64,000 nt of DNA from Ramlibacter terrae (GTDB lineage: Bacteria > Pseudomonadota > Gammaproteobacteria > Burkholderiales > Burkholderiaceae_C): NCBI GenBank assembly GCA_013127575.1, contig CP053418.1, positions 1,240,001 to 1,304,000 of the forward strand, written 5' to 3'. Within the stretch, counting starts at the first letter, position 1. Each line of letters begins with the position of its first letter. Position numbers and translations under genes: made by a program. Shown in pieces: positions 1-9,293 of this stretch. The notes under the pieces are model-generated. The model did not search any database. It was not told the DNA's origin and worked only from the letters and a program-made list of their open reading frames with translations.

Positions 1-556
1 GACACGCCGTCGGCGATGCGGCCGATGCCGGGGAACTGCGCGCAGCACAGCGGCGGATCGCGCGTGTCGGCCTGCGCGCGCGAGTCGCCGTGGCCGCCGG
101 TCTGGCTGATGGCGCGGCCCGACACGAACAGGCGCGGCCCCGGGAACAGCCCGAGTTCCACCGCACGCTTGTGCCCGTGGTCGGCGCCGCCGGCATCGCG
201 CACGGTGGTGAAGCCGCGCGCCACCATGCCGCGCATCACGTTCGCTGCGCTCGCCGCCATCAGCGAGGGCAGCATCTTGTGGGCGACGGGGAAGCATTCG
301 CCGAGGATGTGGCTGTGCAGGTCGACCAGGCCCGGCATCAGCGTGCGGCCGCCGAGGTCGATCACTTCGGCGTCGCCCGGCGGCCGGCTCTCGCGCCGCA
401 CGTCGGCGATGGTGTCGCCCTGCACCAGCACTTCGAAGCCGGTGGTGACGCGGCCCGCCGCCGCGTCGAGCAGGCCGAGGTTGCGCAGCAGCAGCGGGCG
501 CGGCGGCTCCTTCGCCGCGGGATCGTCGGGTAGTTCAGCAGGGGCAGGCGCGGCAT
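1..556 (-). CDS. Amidohydrolase family protein, N-terminal part (cut by the window edge)
   Basis: Only the N-terminal part (about 185 residues) of a metal-dependent amidohydrolase of the imidazolonepropionase/Xaa-Pro dipeptidase-like type is present. After a beta-sandwich start it shows the first metal-binding motif as LVDLHSHI in the context TLMPGLVDLHSH, then GFTTVRDAGGADHG and a GHGD segment, all usual in this family. The ATG at 556 lies 10 bases after the stop of the upstream Bug gene, so the two are probably cotranscribed and the binding protein may deliver the substrate. A one-base break near 528 (TACCCGACG, probably TACCTGGACG) shifts the first 10 codons out of frame. The substrate cannot be told. 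Confidence 0.75.
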
Positions 557-566
557 CGGCCCGGCC

Positions 567-1539
567 TCATTCCAGCTTCACGCCGGCCTTGCGCACGATC
601 TCGCCCCACTTGCGGAGCTCCTTGTCGACGAACTCCTTGTAGACGGCGGGCGTGCTGCCTTCCACGATCAGCCCGCTGGGGCCGAAGTACTCCGGATGTC
701 GGGGCTGCGCAGCGCCTTGTTGATCTCTTCGCTCAGCAACGCAACCACCGCCGGCGGCGTGCCGGCGGGCGCGAACAGGCCTTGCCACGACAGCGCCTCG
801 AAGCCCGCATAACCCCTCTCCGCCATCGTCGGCACGTCCGGCAGCATCGGGTGGCGCCGGGCGGAGGTGACCGCGAGCGGCACGACGCGGCCGGCCTTCA
901 CCATCTGCATCAGCACCTGCGTGTCGCTGAACATCGCGTCGATCTGCCCGCCCAGCAGGTCGGTGAGCACCGCGGCGCTGCCCTTGTACGGCACGTGCAC
1001 CAGTTCGGCGCCGGTGGCAATCGTGAACATCTCCGCGGTGAGGTGCATCGACGTGCCGTTGCCGGGCGTGCCGTGCGAGATCGACTTCGGCTTCTGCTTC
1101 GCCAGCGCGACGAACTGCTCCAGCGTGCGCGCAGGCACCTTGGGGTTCACCACCAGCAGCAGCGGCGAGACCGAGGCCATGGTCAGTGGCGCGAAGTCCC
1201 CGGCCGCGTCGTAGGCAGGTTGGGGTACAGCGCGGGCCCGATGGCGTTGCTGCCGGTGACGCCCATCAGCAGGGTGTGGCCGTCGGCCGGCGCCTTGGCG
1301 ACCTGCGCCGCCCCCAGCGTGCCGCCGGCGCCCGGCTTGTTCTCCACGATCACCGGCTGCCTGAGCGCCACGGCGATCTTCTCGCCGATGCGGCGGGCCA
1401 GCACGTCGGTGCTGCCGCCGGGCGGGAAGGGCACGACGATGTGGATCGGCTTGGTGGGAAAGGCCGGCTGCGCCTTCAGCGCCGGAGCCAGCAAGGGCAG
1501 CAGGGAACCGGCAAGGACCTGGCGGCGGCGAATGGGCAT
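567..1539 (-). CDS. Bug/TctC-type periplasmic solute-binding protein (frameshifted)
   Basis: Family: tripartite tricarboxylate transporter receptor (Bug). Start ATG at 1539 gives a Tat/Sec-like leader (RRRQVLAGSLLPLLAPALKA) followed by FPTKPIHIVVPFPPGGSTDVLARRI, the standard N-terminus. Further Bug hallmarks are VIVENKPGAGG, HVPYKGSAAVLTDLLGGQ and LPDVPTMAERG. No tctA or tctB lies nearby, as is usual for orphan Bug proteins, which capture carboxylates or similar small molecules in the periplasm. Two one-base deletions break the frame, near 1205 and near 695. It heads a two-gene unit with the amidohydrolase downstream and is divergent from the LysE gene. Confidence 0.85.
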
Positions 1540-1606
1540 CGGGACTCTGGTGGGGGTTCGGGGCCAGTCTGCCGCAAAGCGCGCGATTCGCAAAACCGGG
1601 GCCGCG

Positions 1607-1632
1607 CTGTATTGCCGCGCGCCGCAGTACAG
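1607..1632. promoter_or_regulatory. Inverted repeat between divergent Bug and lysE-type genes
   Basis: CTGTATTGC, 8 bp, GCAGTACAG: 9-bp arms with one mismatch, in the 145-bp divergent gap. It could be a regulator site, but no regulator gene adjoins it, so the role is open. Confidence 0.35.
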
Positions 1633-1684
1633 GACATCGCGCGCTGTGCCGGTCGGCGGGGCGGCGCGCGGGTAGGCTGAGCCG

Positions 1685-2273
1685 ATGATCGAAGGCCTCG
1701 CACCGCTCGCCGCCTATTGCGCCCTGATGTCCGGGACGCCCGGCCCCAACAACGTCATGCTCGCGACGTCGGGGGCGAACTTCGGCTACCGCCGGACGCT
1801 GCCGTACCTGCTCGGGATCAACACCGGCGTGTTCGGGCTGACGGTGGTCGTCTGCCTCGGCCGGGGGCGGTGTTCGCGCGCTACCCGCAGATCCACCAGG
1901 TCCTCCGGATCGCGGGCGCGCTGTACCTCGTCTACCTCGCGTGGAAGCTGGCGGGCGCCGGCCTCGGGCAGAAGGCGGCCGTCGGCCGGCCGCTTTCGTT
2001 CACCGACGGGGCGACGTTCCAGCTGGTCAACCCGAAGAGCTGGATGAAGGCGGCGACGCTGGCCACGGTGTTCATGCCGGTCGGCATGGGACCGCTCCCG
2101 GGAGGCTCCCGGTGGCCACCGTCAGCCTGGCGATCGGCCTGCCGCTGATTTCGGTGTGGGCCCTGTTCGGCGTCGCCATCGGCCGCTTCCTGCGCACGCC
2201 GCTGCGGCTGCGGCTGTTCAACGGCGCGATGGCGCTGTCGCTGCTCGTGCTGGCGGTCAGCCTGCTGCTGTAG
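1685..2273 (+). CDS. LysE/RhtB family amino-acid exporter (frameshifted)
   Basis: About 196 residues, the normal LysE-family length. The N-terminus carries the family motif SGTPGPNNVMLATSG, followed by hydrophobic segments around 40-60, 65-90 (GALYLVYLAWKLAG), LVNPKSWMKA near 115 and two C-terminal membrane spans. The product should be an inner-membrane exporter of amino acids or analogues. Two one-base losses break the frame: near 1862 (GGCCGGGGG, restored as GGCCTGGGGG) and near 2095 (CTCCCGGGAGG). It converges on the NmrA-like gene, with the last 17 bases overlapping. Substrate unknown. Confidence 0.85.
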
Positions 2274-3169
2274 CGGCGACGGGCTCGTCGGCGAGCCGCG
2301 CATAGGCCGGCGCGAACGTCTCCTGCGCGAAAGTCTCGATCGTGGTCGGCTGCAGTGCGACCGGACCGGCCACCGCGGAGGCGAGCGGCGACGTGGACAG
2401 CCATTGCGCCAGCGCCTCGATCTGGTCGGCGGCATCCGCCGAGAAGCCGTGCGCGCGCAGCATGGCCTTGGCTTCCGCCGGCGCGGACTGCACGTAGGGC
2501 AGGTTCGGGCGGCCGATGGCGGCGCCAAGCGCGGCGGCGGCTTCGCGCATGGTCACGTGCCGCGCGGCATGCAGCAGCAGCACGCCGCGGTGCTGCGGCG
2601 CCATGAGTTCGCGCGCGGCGGCCGCGGCGATGTCGCGGGTGGCGACCATCGGGATCGCGGCATCGGGCGACTCCATGCCGGGCAGCATGCCGGCGGCGGC
2701 CACGGCGGCCGCGGCCGGCAGCAGGTTCTCCATGAACGAGCCCGGGCGCAGGTGCAGCAGGTCGATCCCGGCGATGGCGTCGAGCCGCTGCTCCTGCGCA
2801 TGCAGCCCTTCGATCGGCCCCGTGCCATGCGCCAGTTCGGCCCCGATGCTGGACAGGTTGACGACGCGCGGCACGGCGGCTTGGCGCAGCGCGGTGGCGA
2901 TCGCCTCGCCGATGCGGTCCTGCGCCGCGCGCATGCGGGGCGCGTCGTAGTTCGGCGGCGTCATCGTGTAGGCGGCCGTGGCGCCGCGGAACGTGCGCTC
3001 GGAAAGCGGCGTCCGCGGCATCGCCGATGGCGACTTCGGCGCCGGCGGCCGCCAGCGGCGCGAGCGATTGCGCGTTGCGCCCCGCGACCCGCACGCGCTG
3101 GCCGGAGCGCAGCAGGAGCCGGGCGAGCCGGGAGGTGATCTGGCCGTTGGATCCGAGCAGCACGAACAT
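2257..3169 (-). CDS. NmrA-like NAD(P)-binding reductase (frameshifted)
   Basis: Atypical short-chain dehydrogenase of the NmrA/quinone-reductase-like group, about 305 residues. The N-terminal dinucleotide-binding loop is LLGSNGQITSRLARLL, followed by VRVAGRN after beta-2 and NLSSIGAELAHGTGPIEGLH in the middle. The catalytic YxxxK of classical SDRs is absent, as in NmrA proteins. The ATG at 3169 has an AAGGAAG ribosome site. The frame breaks near 3010, where restoring TTCCTGGAG for TTCCGAG joins both halves. It is divergent from a LysR gene, the usual arrangement for a regulator and its target reductase. Confidence 0.75.
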
Positions 3170-3272
3170 GGTGTCTTCCTTCAAGTGGTGGTTGGGAGCC
3201 GCGATCGTGCCCCGGTCCGTCGTTCGGAAAAAGTGCCTTTGGCGGAATCCATTGTTCAGCGATACTGGACAA

Positions 3273-4165
3273 ATGAACCTGGCCCGGCTCGAGGTCTTCC
3301 TCACGATCTGCACCACCGGCAGCTTCACGCGGGCCGCGGAGCACTGGCCATCACCAAGTCCGCCGCCAGCCAGCACTGGCCGTGCTGGAGCGCGAGCTCG
3401 GCGTGCAGTTGCTGCACCGGTCCACCCGCAGCCTGACCCCGACCGAGGCCGGCGCCGCGCTGCTGCAGGAGGGACGCGCGCTGCTGGAGCAGGCGCAGCG
3501 GCTGGCCGAACGCACGCGCGACCGGGCGGCCCAGCTCACCGGCGTGTTCCGCCTCACGTCGGCCGAAGACATGGCGGGGTGGGTCGCCCCGCTGATCGCC
3601 GAATACGTGCGGCTGCATCCCGGCGTGCATGTCGAATACCGCCCGAGCGACCGCCTGCTCGACCTGGTGGCGGAAGGCATGGACCTGAGCCTGCGCACCA
3701 CGGGCCGGCGCGATTCGAGCCTGCGCGCGGTGAACCTTGCGGTGTTCGATGTGTGGTGCGTGGCGTCGCCGGCCTACCGGCGGCGCGGGGAACGCCACGG
3801 CGCGTCGCCGACCGGCCGACCACGCGTGGATCGGCTTCACGCCGATTCCGCATCCCTGGACGCTCCAGACCCGCGACGGCAAGGAATCGGTGCGCATGCA
3901 GCGCAGACTCAGCACGTCGAGCACGGCGGGCGGCCGCGCGCTGGCGCTGGCGGATGCGGGGGTGTTCGCGGCGCCCCGCTTCGTGCTGGAAACCGAGGTC
4001 GCGGCCGGCCGGCTCGTGCGGGTGCTGCCCACCGTCAAGCTGCCGCAGGTCACGCTGTATGCGGCTCGGCCGGCGCGCGGCGAGCCGCCGCGCAAGACGC
4101 GGGCCTTCATCGAACTGGCGAAGGCGCGGTTGCGGCAATCGCCGCGACAATCCCGGCATGAGTAG
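3273..4165 (+). CDS. LysR-family transcriptional regulator (frameshifted)
   Basis: About 298 residues once repaired. The N-terminal winged helix-turn-helix reads LARLEVFLTICTTGSFTRAA, then ITKSAASQ and LGVQLLHRSTRSLTPTEAG, typical of the DsbR/CrgA-like LysR subgroup. The effector domain follows. Four breaks, near 3341, 3374, 3777 and 3813, are all repaired by restoring CCTGG (CACTGGCC to CACCTGGCC twice, ACCGGC to ACCTGGC twice). Divergent transcription from the NmrA-like reductase across about 100 bp suggests it controls that gene. Its stop overlaps the start of the following IclR gene. Confidence 0.85.
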
Positions 4166-4936
4166 CCAGGACAAGATGCTTGCCATCCTCGACGCGTTCA
4201 GCGCCGACGCGCCCGTTTGGTCCGCCGAGGAGCTGTCGGCGCGCTTCGAGCTCACCCCTTCGACCTGCTACCGCTACCTCAAGTCGCTGCACCAGGCGGG
4301 GCTGCTGGCGCGCGTGGGCAGCGGCTCGTACGTGGTCGGGCCGCGCGTGCTCGCGCTGGACCGGATCGCGCGCGTGTCCGATCCGGTCTACAGCGTCGGC
4401 AGCCCGATCGTGGCGGCGCTGTCGCGGCGCACCGGCTTCAGCGCGTTGCTGTCGGTGCTGTACAGCGACTCGGTGATGTGCGTGCAGCAGGTGGCCACGG
4501 ACGACGCACCTCCAGGCCTGTTCGGCCGCGGCCAGCAGCGGCCCCCGGTGGCGGGCGCCACCGCCAACATCATCCTGGCCCACTTGCCGCCGCACCAGCT
4601 GCGCAGCGTGTTCGGCAAGCAGGCCGAGCGCATCGCCGCCGCCGGGCTCGGCAAGGACTGGGAAACCTTGCGCGCGAAGCTGGCCGCGATCCGGCAGCAG
4701 GGCTACAGCTTCTCGCTGGGCGAGTACCGAGCGGGCATCGCCACCTGGCGGCGCCGCTGTTCAACAAGGCCGGCGAAGTGCTGGGCAGCATCGCGCTGGC
4801 GACGTCCACGAAGTCGCCGCGGCTGGAGGAGTTCAGGCAGCTCGCGCCGGCCGTGACGGAGGCCGCCGCGAAGATCTCGAAAGGCATCGCGCAGAGCGCC
4901 AACGTGGTGGACCTGCCGGCCCGCGCCCTCGGCTAG
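4158..4936 (+). CDS. IclR-family transcriptional regulator (frameshifted)
   Basis: About 259 residues: N-terminal winged helix (MLAILDAFSADAPVWSAEELSA, then PSTCYRYLKSLHQAGLLAR) and a C-terminal effector domain from about 80 (VAALSRRTGFSALLSVL). The end of the effector domain has the IclR pattern EYRAGIATVAAPLFNKAGEVLGSI. One base is missing near 4744. The start overlaps the LysR stop (ATGAGTAG). It directly precedes the aldolase operon, so control of that operon is the natural guess, although no operator is evident. Confidence 0.85.
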
Positions 4937-4951
4937 CTCGGCCGCGGGGGC

Positions 4952-4981
4952 TTGGGAGGCTTCTGAAAAGTCTCCTACAAT
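4952..4981 (+). promoter_or_regulatory. Sigma-70-like promoter ahead of the aldolase operon
   Basis: TTGGGA (4952-4957), an 18-bp spacer and TACAAT (4976-4981) lie 45 bp before the ATG of the HpcH/HpaI aldolase gene. Inferred from sequence only. Confidence 0.5.
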
Positions 4982-5025
4982 ACGGGAATCTTTTCAGATC
5001 CCCGGCGGTGCCCCGCCGCGTCCGC

Positions 5026-5829
5026 ATGACCGTTTCCCTGCAAGACATCCTGCGCAACCGCGTCAAGGAAAAACTCGCCCGCGACGAGGTCGTCTCTTCG
5101 ATGATGGTGCGGCTGGTGCGCGGCGTGGAGATCGCCCGCATCGCCCACACCGCCGGCTTCGACACCTTCTACGTCGACATGGAGCACTGCAGTTTCTCGC
5201 TGGAGACCACCAGCCAGATCTGCATGGCGGCCCCGGAAATCGGCATTCCCGCCTTCGTGCGCGTGCCGGCCAACACGCCGGAGTACATCTCGCGGGTGCT
5301 CGATGGCGGCGCCATGGGCGTGATCGCGCCGCACGTGCGCAGCGCGGAACAGGCGCGCGAGGTCGTGCGGCACGCGCGCTTCGCCCCGCGCGGCGACCGC
5401 TCCGCCAACGGCGGCCTGCCGCACCTGCAGTACCGCAGCTTCCCCACCGCCGAAGCCAACGCCGCACTCGACGCCGCCACCATGGTCATCGTGATGATGG
5501 AGGCGGTCGAGGCGCTGGAGCAGGTCGAGGAGATCGCGGCCGTCGACGGCGTCGACATGCTGCTGATCGGCACCAACGACCTGACGGCGGAGTGGGGCGT
5601 CCCCGGCCAGTACGACGACCCGCGCGTGGCCGCCGCGTACCAGCGCACCATCGACGCCTGCCGCAAGCACGGCAAGCATGTGGGCATCGGCGGCCTCGCG
5701 TCGCGCCCCGACCTGGTGGAGAAATTCGTGCGCATGGGCGCGCGCTTCGTCTCCACCGGCACCGACCTGAGCTTCCTCGTCGCCGCCTGCACCGCGAAGG
5801 CCAAGGCCGTGGCGGCGCTCGGCGCCTGA
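5026..5829 (+). CDS. HpcH/HpaI family aldolase
   Basis: Uninterrupted gene of 267 residues from ATG 5026; a second possible ATG lies 18 bases upstream at 5008. Class II metal-dependent aldolases of this family cleave 2-oxo-4-hydroxy acids to pyruvate and an aldehyde. Family features seen: GFDTFYVDMEHCSF, GGAMGVIAPHVRSAEQA, and the metal and substrate region TMVIVMMEAVEALEQVEEI followed by MLLIGTNDLT. It is first in an operon with a Bug protein and an aconitase-type dehydratase pair. This suggests a hydroxy-dicarboxylate is taken up, isomerised and cleaved. The true substrate is unknown. Confidence 0.9.
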   Translation: MTVSLQDILRNRVKEKLARDEVVSSMMVRLVRGVEIARIAHTAGFDTFYVDMEHCSFSLETTSQICMAAPEIGIPAFVRVPANTPEYISRVLDGGAMGVIAPHVRSAEQAREVVRHARFAPRGDRSANGGLPHLQYRSFPTAEANAALDAATMVIVMMEAVEALEQVEEIAAVDGVDMLLIGTNDLTAEWGVPGQYDDPRVAAAYQRTIDACRKHGKHVGIGGLASRPDLVEKFVRMGARFVSTGTDLSFLVAACTAKAKAVAALGA

Positions 5830-5854
5830 ACCCTTTCACCTCCGGAGACAAAGA

Positions 5855-6835
5855 ATGCAATTCACCCGTCGCACCCCGGCCGCCACCGCGCTGGCCGCCG
5901 CCTCGCTCGCCACCTTCGGCTCCGCCTTCGCGCAGGGCGGCTACCCGAACAAGCCGGTCAAGATCGTCGTCGCCTTCACCGCCGGTGGACCGACCGACGT
6001 GGTGGCCCGCCGGTGGCGCAGAAGCTGACCGACAAGTGGGGCCAGCAGGTGATCGTCGAGAACAAGCCGGGCGCCGCCGGCCTGCTCGGCTCCGAGCAGG
6101 TGGCCAAGTCGCCGGCCGACGGCTACACGCTGCTGATGGCCACGGCCGGCAACCTCACGGTCAACCAGCACCTGTACAAGGCCATGCGCTTCGACCCGGT
6201 CAAGGACTTCACGCCGATCGCGCAGACGGCAGCCGTCGACTTCGTGCTGGTCACGCAGCCCAACGCGCCCTTCACCAACGTCAAGCAGCTGATCGCCGCC
6301 GCCAAGGCCGGGCCGGACTCGATCACCACGGCCACTTCGGGCAACGGCGGCGCGCCGCACTGGCCGCCGCGATGTTCGAGGACGCTGCCAAGGTCGACCT
6401 GACCATGGTGCCGTACAAGGGCACGGCCGACGCCGTCAACGCGGTGCTCTCCGGCCAGACGCAGCTCGACTTCGACGCCGCATCGCAGGTGCTGCCGCAC
6501 ATCAAGGCCGGCAAGCTGAAGCCGCTGGCGGTGCTGGGCACCAAGCGCTCGCAGCTGCTGCCCGACGTGCCGACGATGGCCGAAGCCGGCCTGCCCAGCT
6601 ACAACTTCAGCAACTGGTTCGGCCTGGTGGCGCCGGCCGGGCTGCCGGCGGAGATCACCGAGAAGCTGCAGAAGGACGTGGCCGAGATCCTGCAGAACTC
6701 CGAGATCCGCGCGCGCTACCAGATCATGGGCCTGCAGTCCCCGGCCACCACGCCGGCGCAGTTCGGCGCGCTGATCCAGAAGGACACGGCCAAGTGGGCG
6801 GCGACCATCAAGGCCGCCAACATCCAGCCGAGTGA
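5855..6835 (+). CDS. Bug/TctC-type solute-binding protein (frameshifted)
   Basis: The start ATG 5855 follows a GGAG ribosome site. The Sec signal peptide ends near SAFAQG, then YPNKPVKIVVAFTAGGPTD, VIVENKPGAAG, TMVPYKGTADAVNAVLSGQ and LLPDVPTMAEAGLP identify a Bug protein. Breaks lie at about 6010 (CGCCGGTGG for CGCCTGGTGG) and 6359 (CACTGGCCG for CACCTGGCCG). A third, near 6829, is needed to end at TGA 6833; without it the frame would run into the next gene. It sits between the aldolase and dehydratase genes and probably captures their substrate. Confidence 0.85.
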
Positions 6836-6839
6836 CGCC

Positions 6840-8130
6840 ATGGGCCTGACCATCACGGAAAAGATCTGGCCCGGGCGGCGGGGCTGGACACGGTGAAGCC
6901 GGGCCAGTTTCTCGACTGCAAGGTGGACCAGGTCGCCAGCATGGACCTGCAGGGCAAGCTGGTGTTCAACACCATCTCCACGCTCGGCCCCGAGCAATTG
7001 TTCGACGCCAGCCGCGTCGCCTTCACGCTGGACCACCAGAGCCCGGCGCAGACGGTGGCGATCGCCGACGTGCATGCCGCCATCCGCGTGGCAGCGAAGA
7101 AGTTCGAGGTGAAGAACCTGTTCGACGTCGGCAGCGGCATCATGCACGTGGTGATGCCCGAGAAGGGCCTCGTGCTGCCCGGCGAACTGGTCATCATGAA
7201 CGAGTCGCACACCCCCACCGGCGGTGCGATCGGCGCGGTGGTCATCGGCGTCGGCCAGACCGATGCCGCGGTGGCGGCGGCCCTCGGCGAGATCTGGCTG
7301 GTCGTGCCCGCCACCATCCGCGTCAACCTGCGCGGCGCGCTGCGCGACGGCGTGACGACCAAGGACGTCGCGCTGCACCTGATGAAGCTGCTCGGCTACG
7401 AGCGCAAGGCGATCTACAAGACGATCGAAATCGGCGGCCCGGGCGTCGCCGCGCTGTCGATGGACGCGCGCTTCACGATCACCAACTACTGCTCGGACAT
7501 GGGCGCCAAGTCCGCGATCTTCGAGCCGGATGCGGTGACGCTCGCCTACGTGAAGGACCGCGCGCAGCGCCCCTTCACGCCGGTGTACAGCGATCCGGAC
7601 TGCCGGTACGAAGACGTGATCGAGGTCGATCTCGGCGCGCTCGAACCGTTGCTCGCCTGCCCGCACGCGCTGGACAACATCCACAGCGTCGCGTCGCAAG
7701 CCGGCAAGCCGGTCAACGAGGCCTTCATCGGCACCTGCACCAACGGCCGCTTCGAGGACTGGCCGCGGCCGCGGCGATCGTCGAAGGCCGCAAGGTGGCC
7801 GATGGCGTGCGCTTCGTCGTCGTGCCGGCCTCGCGCGAGGTCTACCAGCGGGCGCTGAAGGCCGGCCACATCGCCACGCTGTCGGAAGCCGGCGCGCTGG
7901 TGTTCCCGCCCGGCTGCGGCCCCTGCATGGGCGAACACAGCGGCGTGCTGGGCGCCGGGGAAGTCGCCATCAGCTCGGGCAACCGCAACATGAAGGGCCG
8001 CATGGGCAGCCCCGATTCCTTCGTCTACCTCGGCTCGCCGCAGACGGTGGCAGCCTCCGCCGTGTGCGGCGTCATCACCGATCCGCGCACGCTGGAACCC
8101 CCGGTCCAGGAGGCTGTCCATGCCGAATGA
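6840..8130 (+). CDS. Aconitase/3-isopropylmalate dehydratase large subunit-like (frameshifted)
   Basis: About 431 residues of the LeuC/dimethylmalate-dehydratase large-subunit family. The three Fe-S cysteine regions are present: NYCSDMGAKSA, IGTCTNGRFED and PPGCGPCMGEHSG. A GVGQTDAAV segment and the FDVGSGIMH stretch also fit the fold. It dehydrates and rehydrates a 2-hydroxy diacid. Breaks: near 6867 (a G lost beside ATCTGG) and 7761 (GACTGGCC for GACCTGGCC). It overlaps the small-subunit gene by 11 bases. Sitting with an aldolase and not with leuB, it more probably serves catabolism than leucine synthesis. Confidence 0.85.
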
Positions 8131-8658
8131 AATCCGCGCCGGCGCCTATTGCGTCGGCGACGACGTCAAGGCGCTGGAGATCATGCCCACGCGCTTCAAG
8201 AGCTCCAACGCGCTGGCCGACGGCGAACTGGCCAAGGCCGCTTTCGCTGACTGGACCCGTCATTCGCAGCGAAGGCGCTGGCCGGCGAGTACGGCATCGT
8301 GGTGGCGGGCCTCAACTTCGGCGGCGGCGGCAAGACCATCGAAGGGCCGGTCTTCGCGCTGCGCGGCGCCGGGGTCAAACTGGTGATCGCCGATTCGTTC
8401 GCGCGCTACTTCCTGCGCAACGCGATCAACAACGGCTTCCCGATCCTGGTCTGCGACGGCATTTCGAAGGCGGTGCAGACCGGCCACGAACTGGCGGTCG
8501 ACCTCGACACGGCGCAGATCCGCAACCTCGGCACGGGGCAGGTGCTCACGGCCACGCCCCTGTCCGCCACCGCGCTGGAGATCCCGGCGGCCGGCGGGCT
8601 GGTGCCGTATGCCAGGCGCAAGCTCGCGCAGCGTGCGGGGGCCGCAACGCCGGCCTGA
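8120..8658 (+). CDS. Aconitase/3-isopropylmalate dehydratase small subunit-like (frameshifted)
   Basis: About 180 residues, normal for LeuD-type swivel subunits. Seen: YCVGDDVKALEIMPTRF at the N-terminus, GIVVAGLNFGGGGKTIEG in place of the usual GxNFGxGSSRE loop, then VIADSFARYFLRNAINNGF. The loop variant resembles 2,3-dimethylmalate or homoaconitase-like relatives. One break near 8253 is repaired by GACCTGGACC for GACTGGACC. It partners the overlapping large subunit. Confidence 0.85.
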
Positions 8659-8752
8659 TTTCCCGGCGCCGCCGCCGCCGACCTCCGTTACCATTGGCCA
8701 CAAACGTCGAGCTGGCCCCCCGCCGGTTCCCGAAAACCTGACGGAGACCGCT

Positions 8753-9276
8753 GTGCGCAAGGTGTTGTATGTCCTCGGCCAACTGACGGATGCGGACGCG
8801 GATTGGCTGGCCGGCGCCGGCCGGCGCATCCGGTCGCCCAAGGGCAGCCGCCTGATCGAATACGGGGTCCCGCTCAACCAGCTGTTCATCGTGCTGGACG
8901 GCGAGATTTCCATCCAGACGCCCAAGGGCTTCGAGCTCGCGCTGATCGGCGCCGGCGAGATCCTCGGCGAGATGTCGCTGGTGGACGCGCGCCCGCCTTC
9001 GGCTTCGGCGGTGGTTTCCGCCGACAGCTGGCTGCTGGTGATCGACAAGGCGGTGCTGCGCACCAAGCTCGAGTCCGACACCGGCTTCGCCTCGCGCTTC
9101 TATCGCGCCATCGCGATTTTCCTGTCCGAGCGCATGCGCAGCACCGTGGGCCGCATGGGCTACGGCGCCGGCGACGACGCGCAGGACGACGCCGACGAAC
9201 TGGACCCGAACGTGCTGGACACGGTGCACTGGCCGGGTCGCGCTTTGAACGGATGCTGCACAAGCTGATGGGCTGA
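8753..9276 (+). CDS. Cyclic-nucleotide-binding-fold protein of the NHLM locus (frameshifted)
   Basis: About 175 residues from GTG 8753, with GGAG upstream. A single CRP-type effector beta-roll is seen: RLIEYGVPLNQLFIVLDGEI, GAGEILGEMSLVDARPPSASA and a C-terminal helix. There is no helix-turn-helix, so it is not a classical CRP regulator. Proteins of this type occur beside NHLM bacteriocin exporters, whose second ABC subunit carries a related N-terminal domain. It is first in the export operon and 17 bp before the TolC gene. The frame breaks near 9231 (CACTGGCCGG for CACCTGGCCGG). Ligand and role are unknown. Confidence 0.75.
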
Positions 9277-9293
9277 GCCCGCCGGACGCCATC

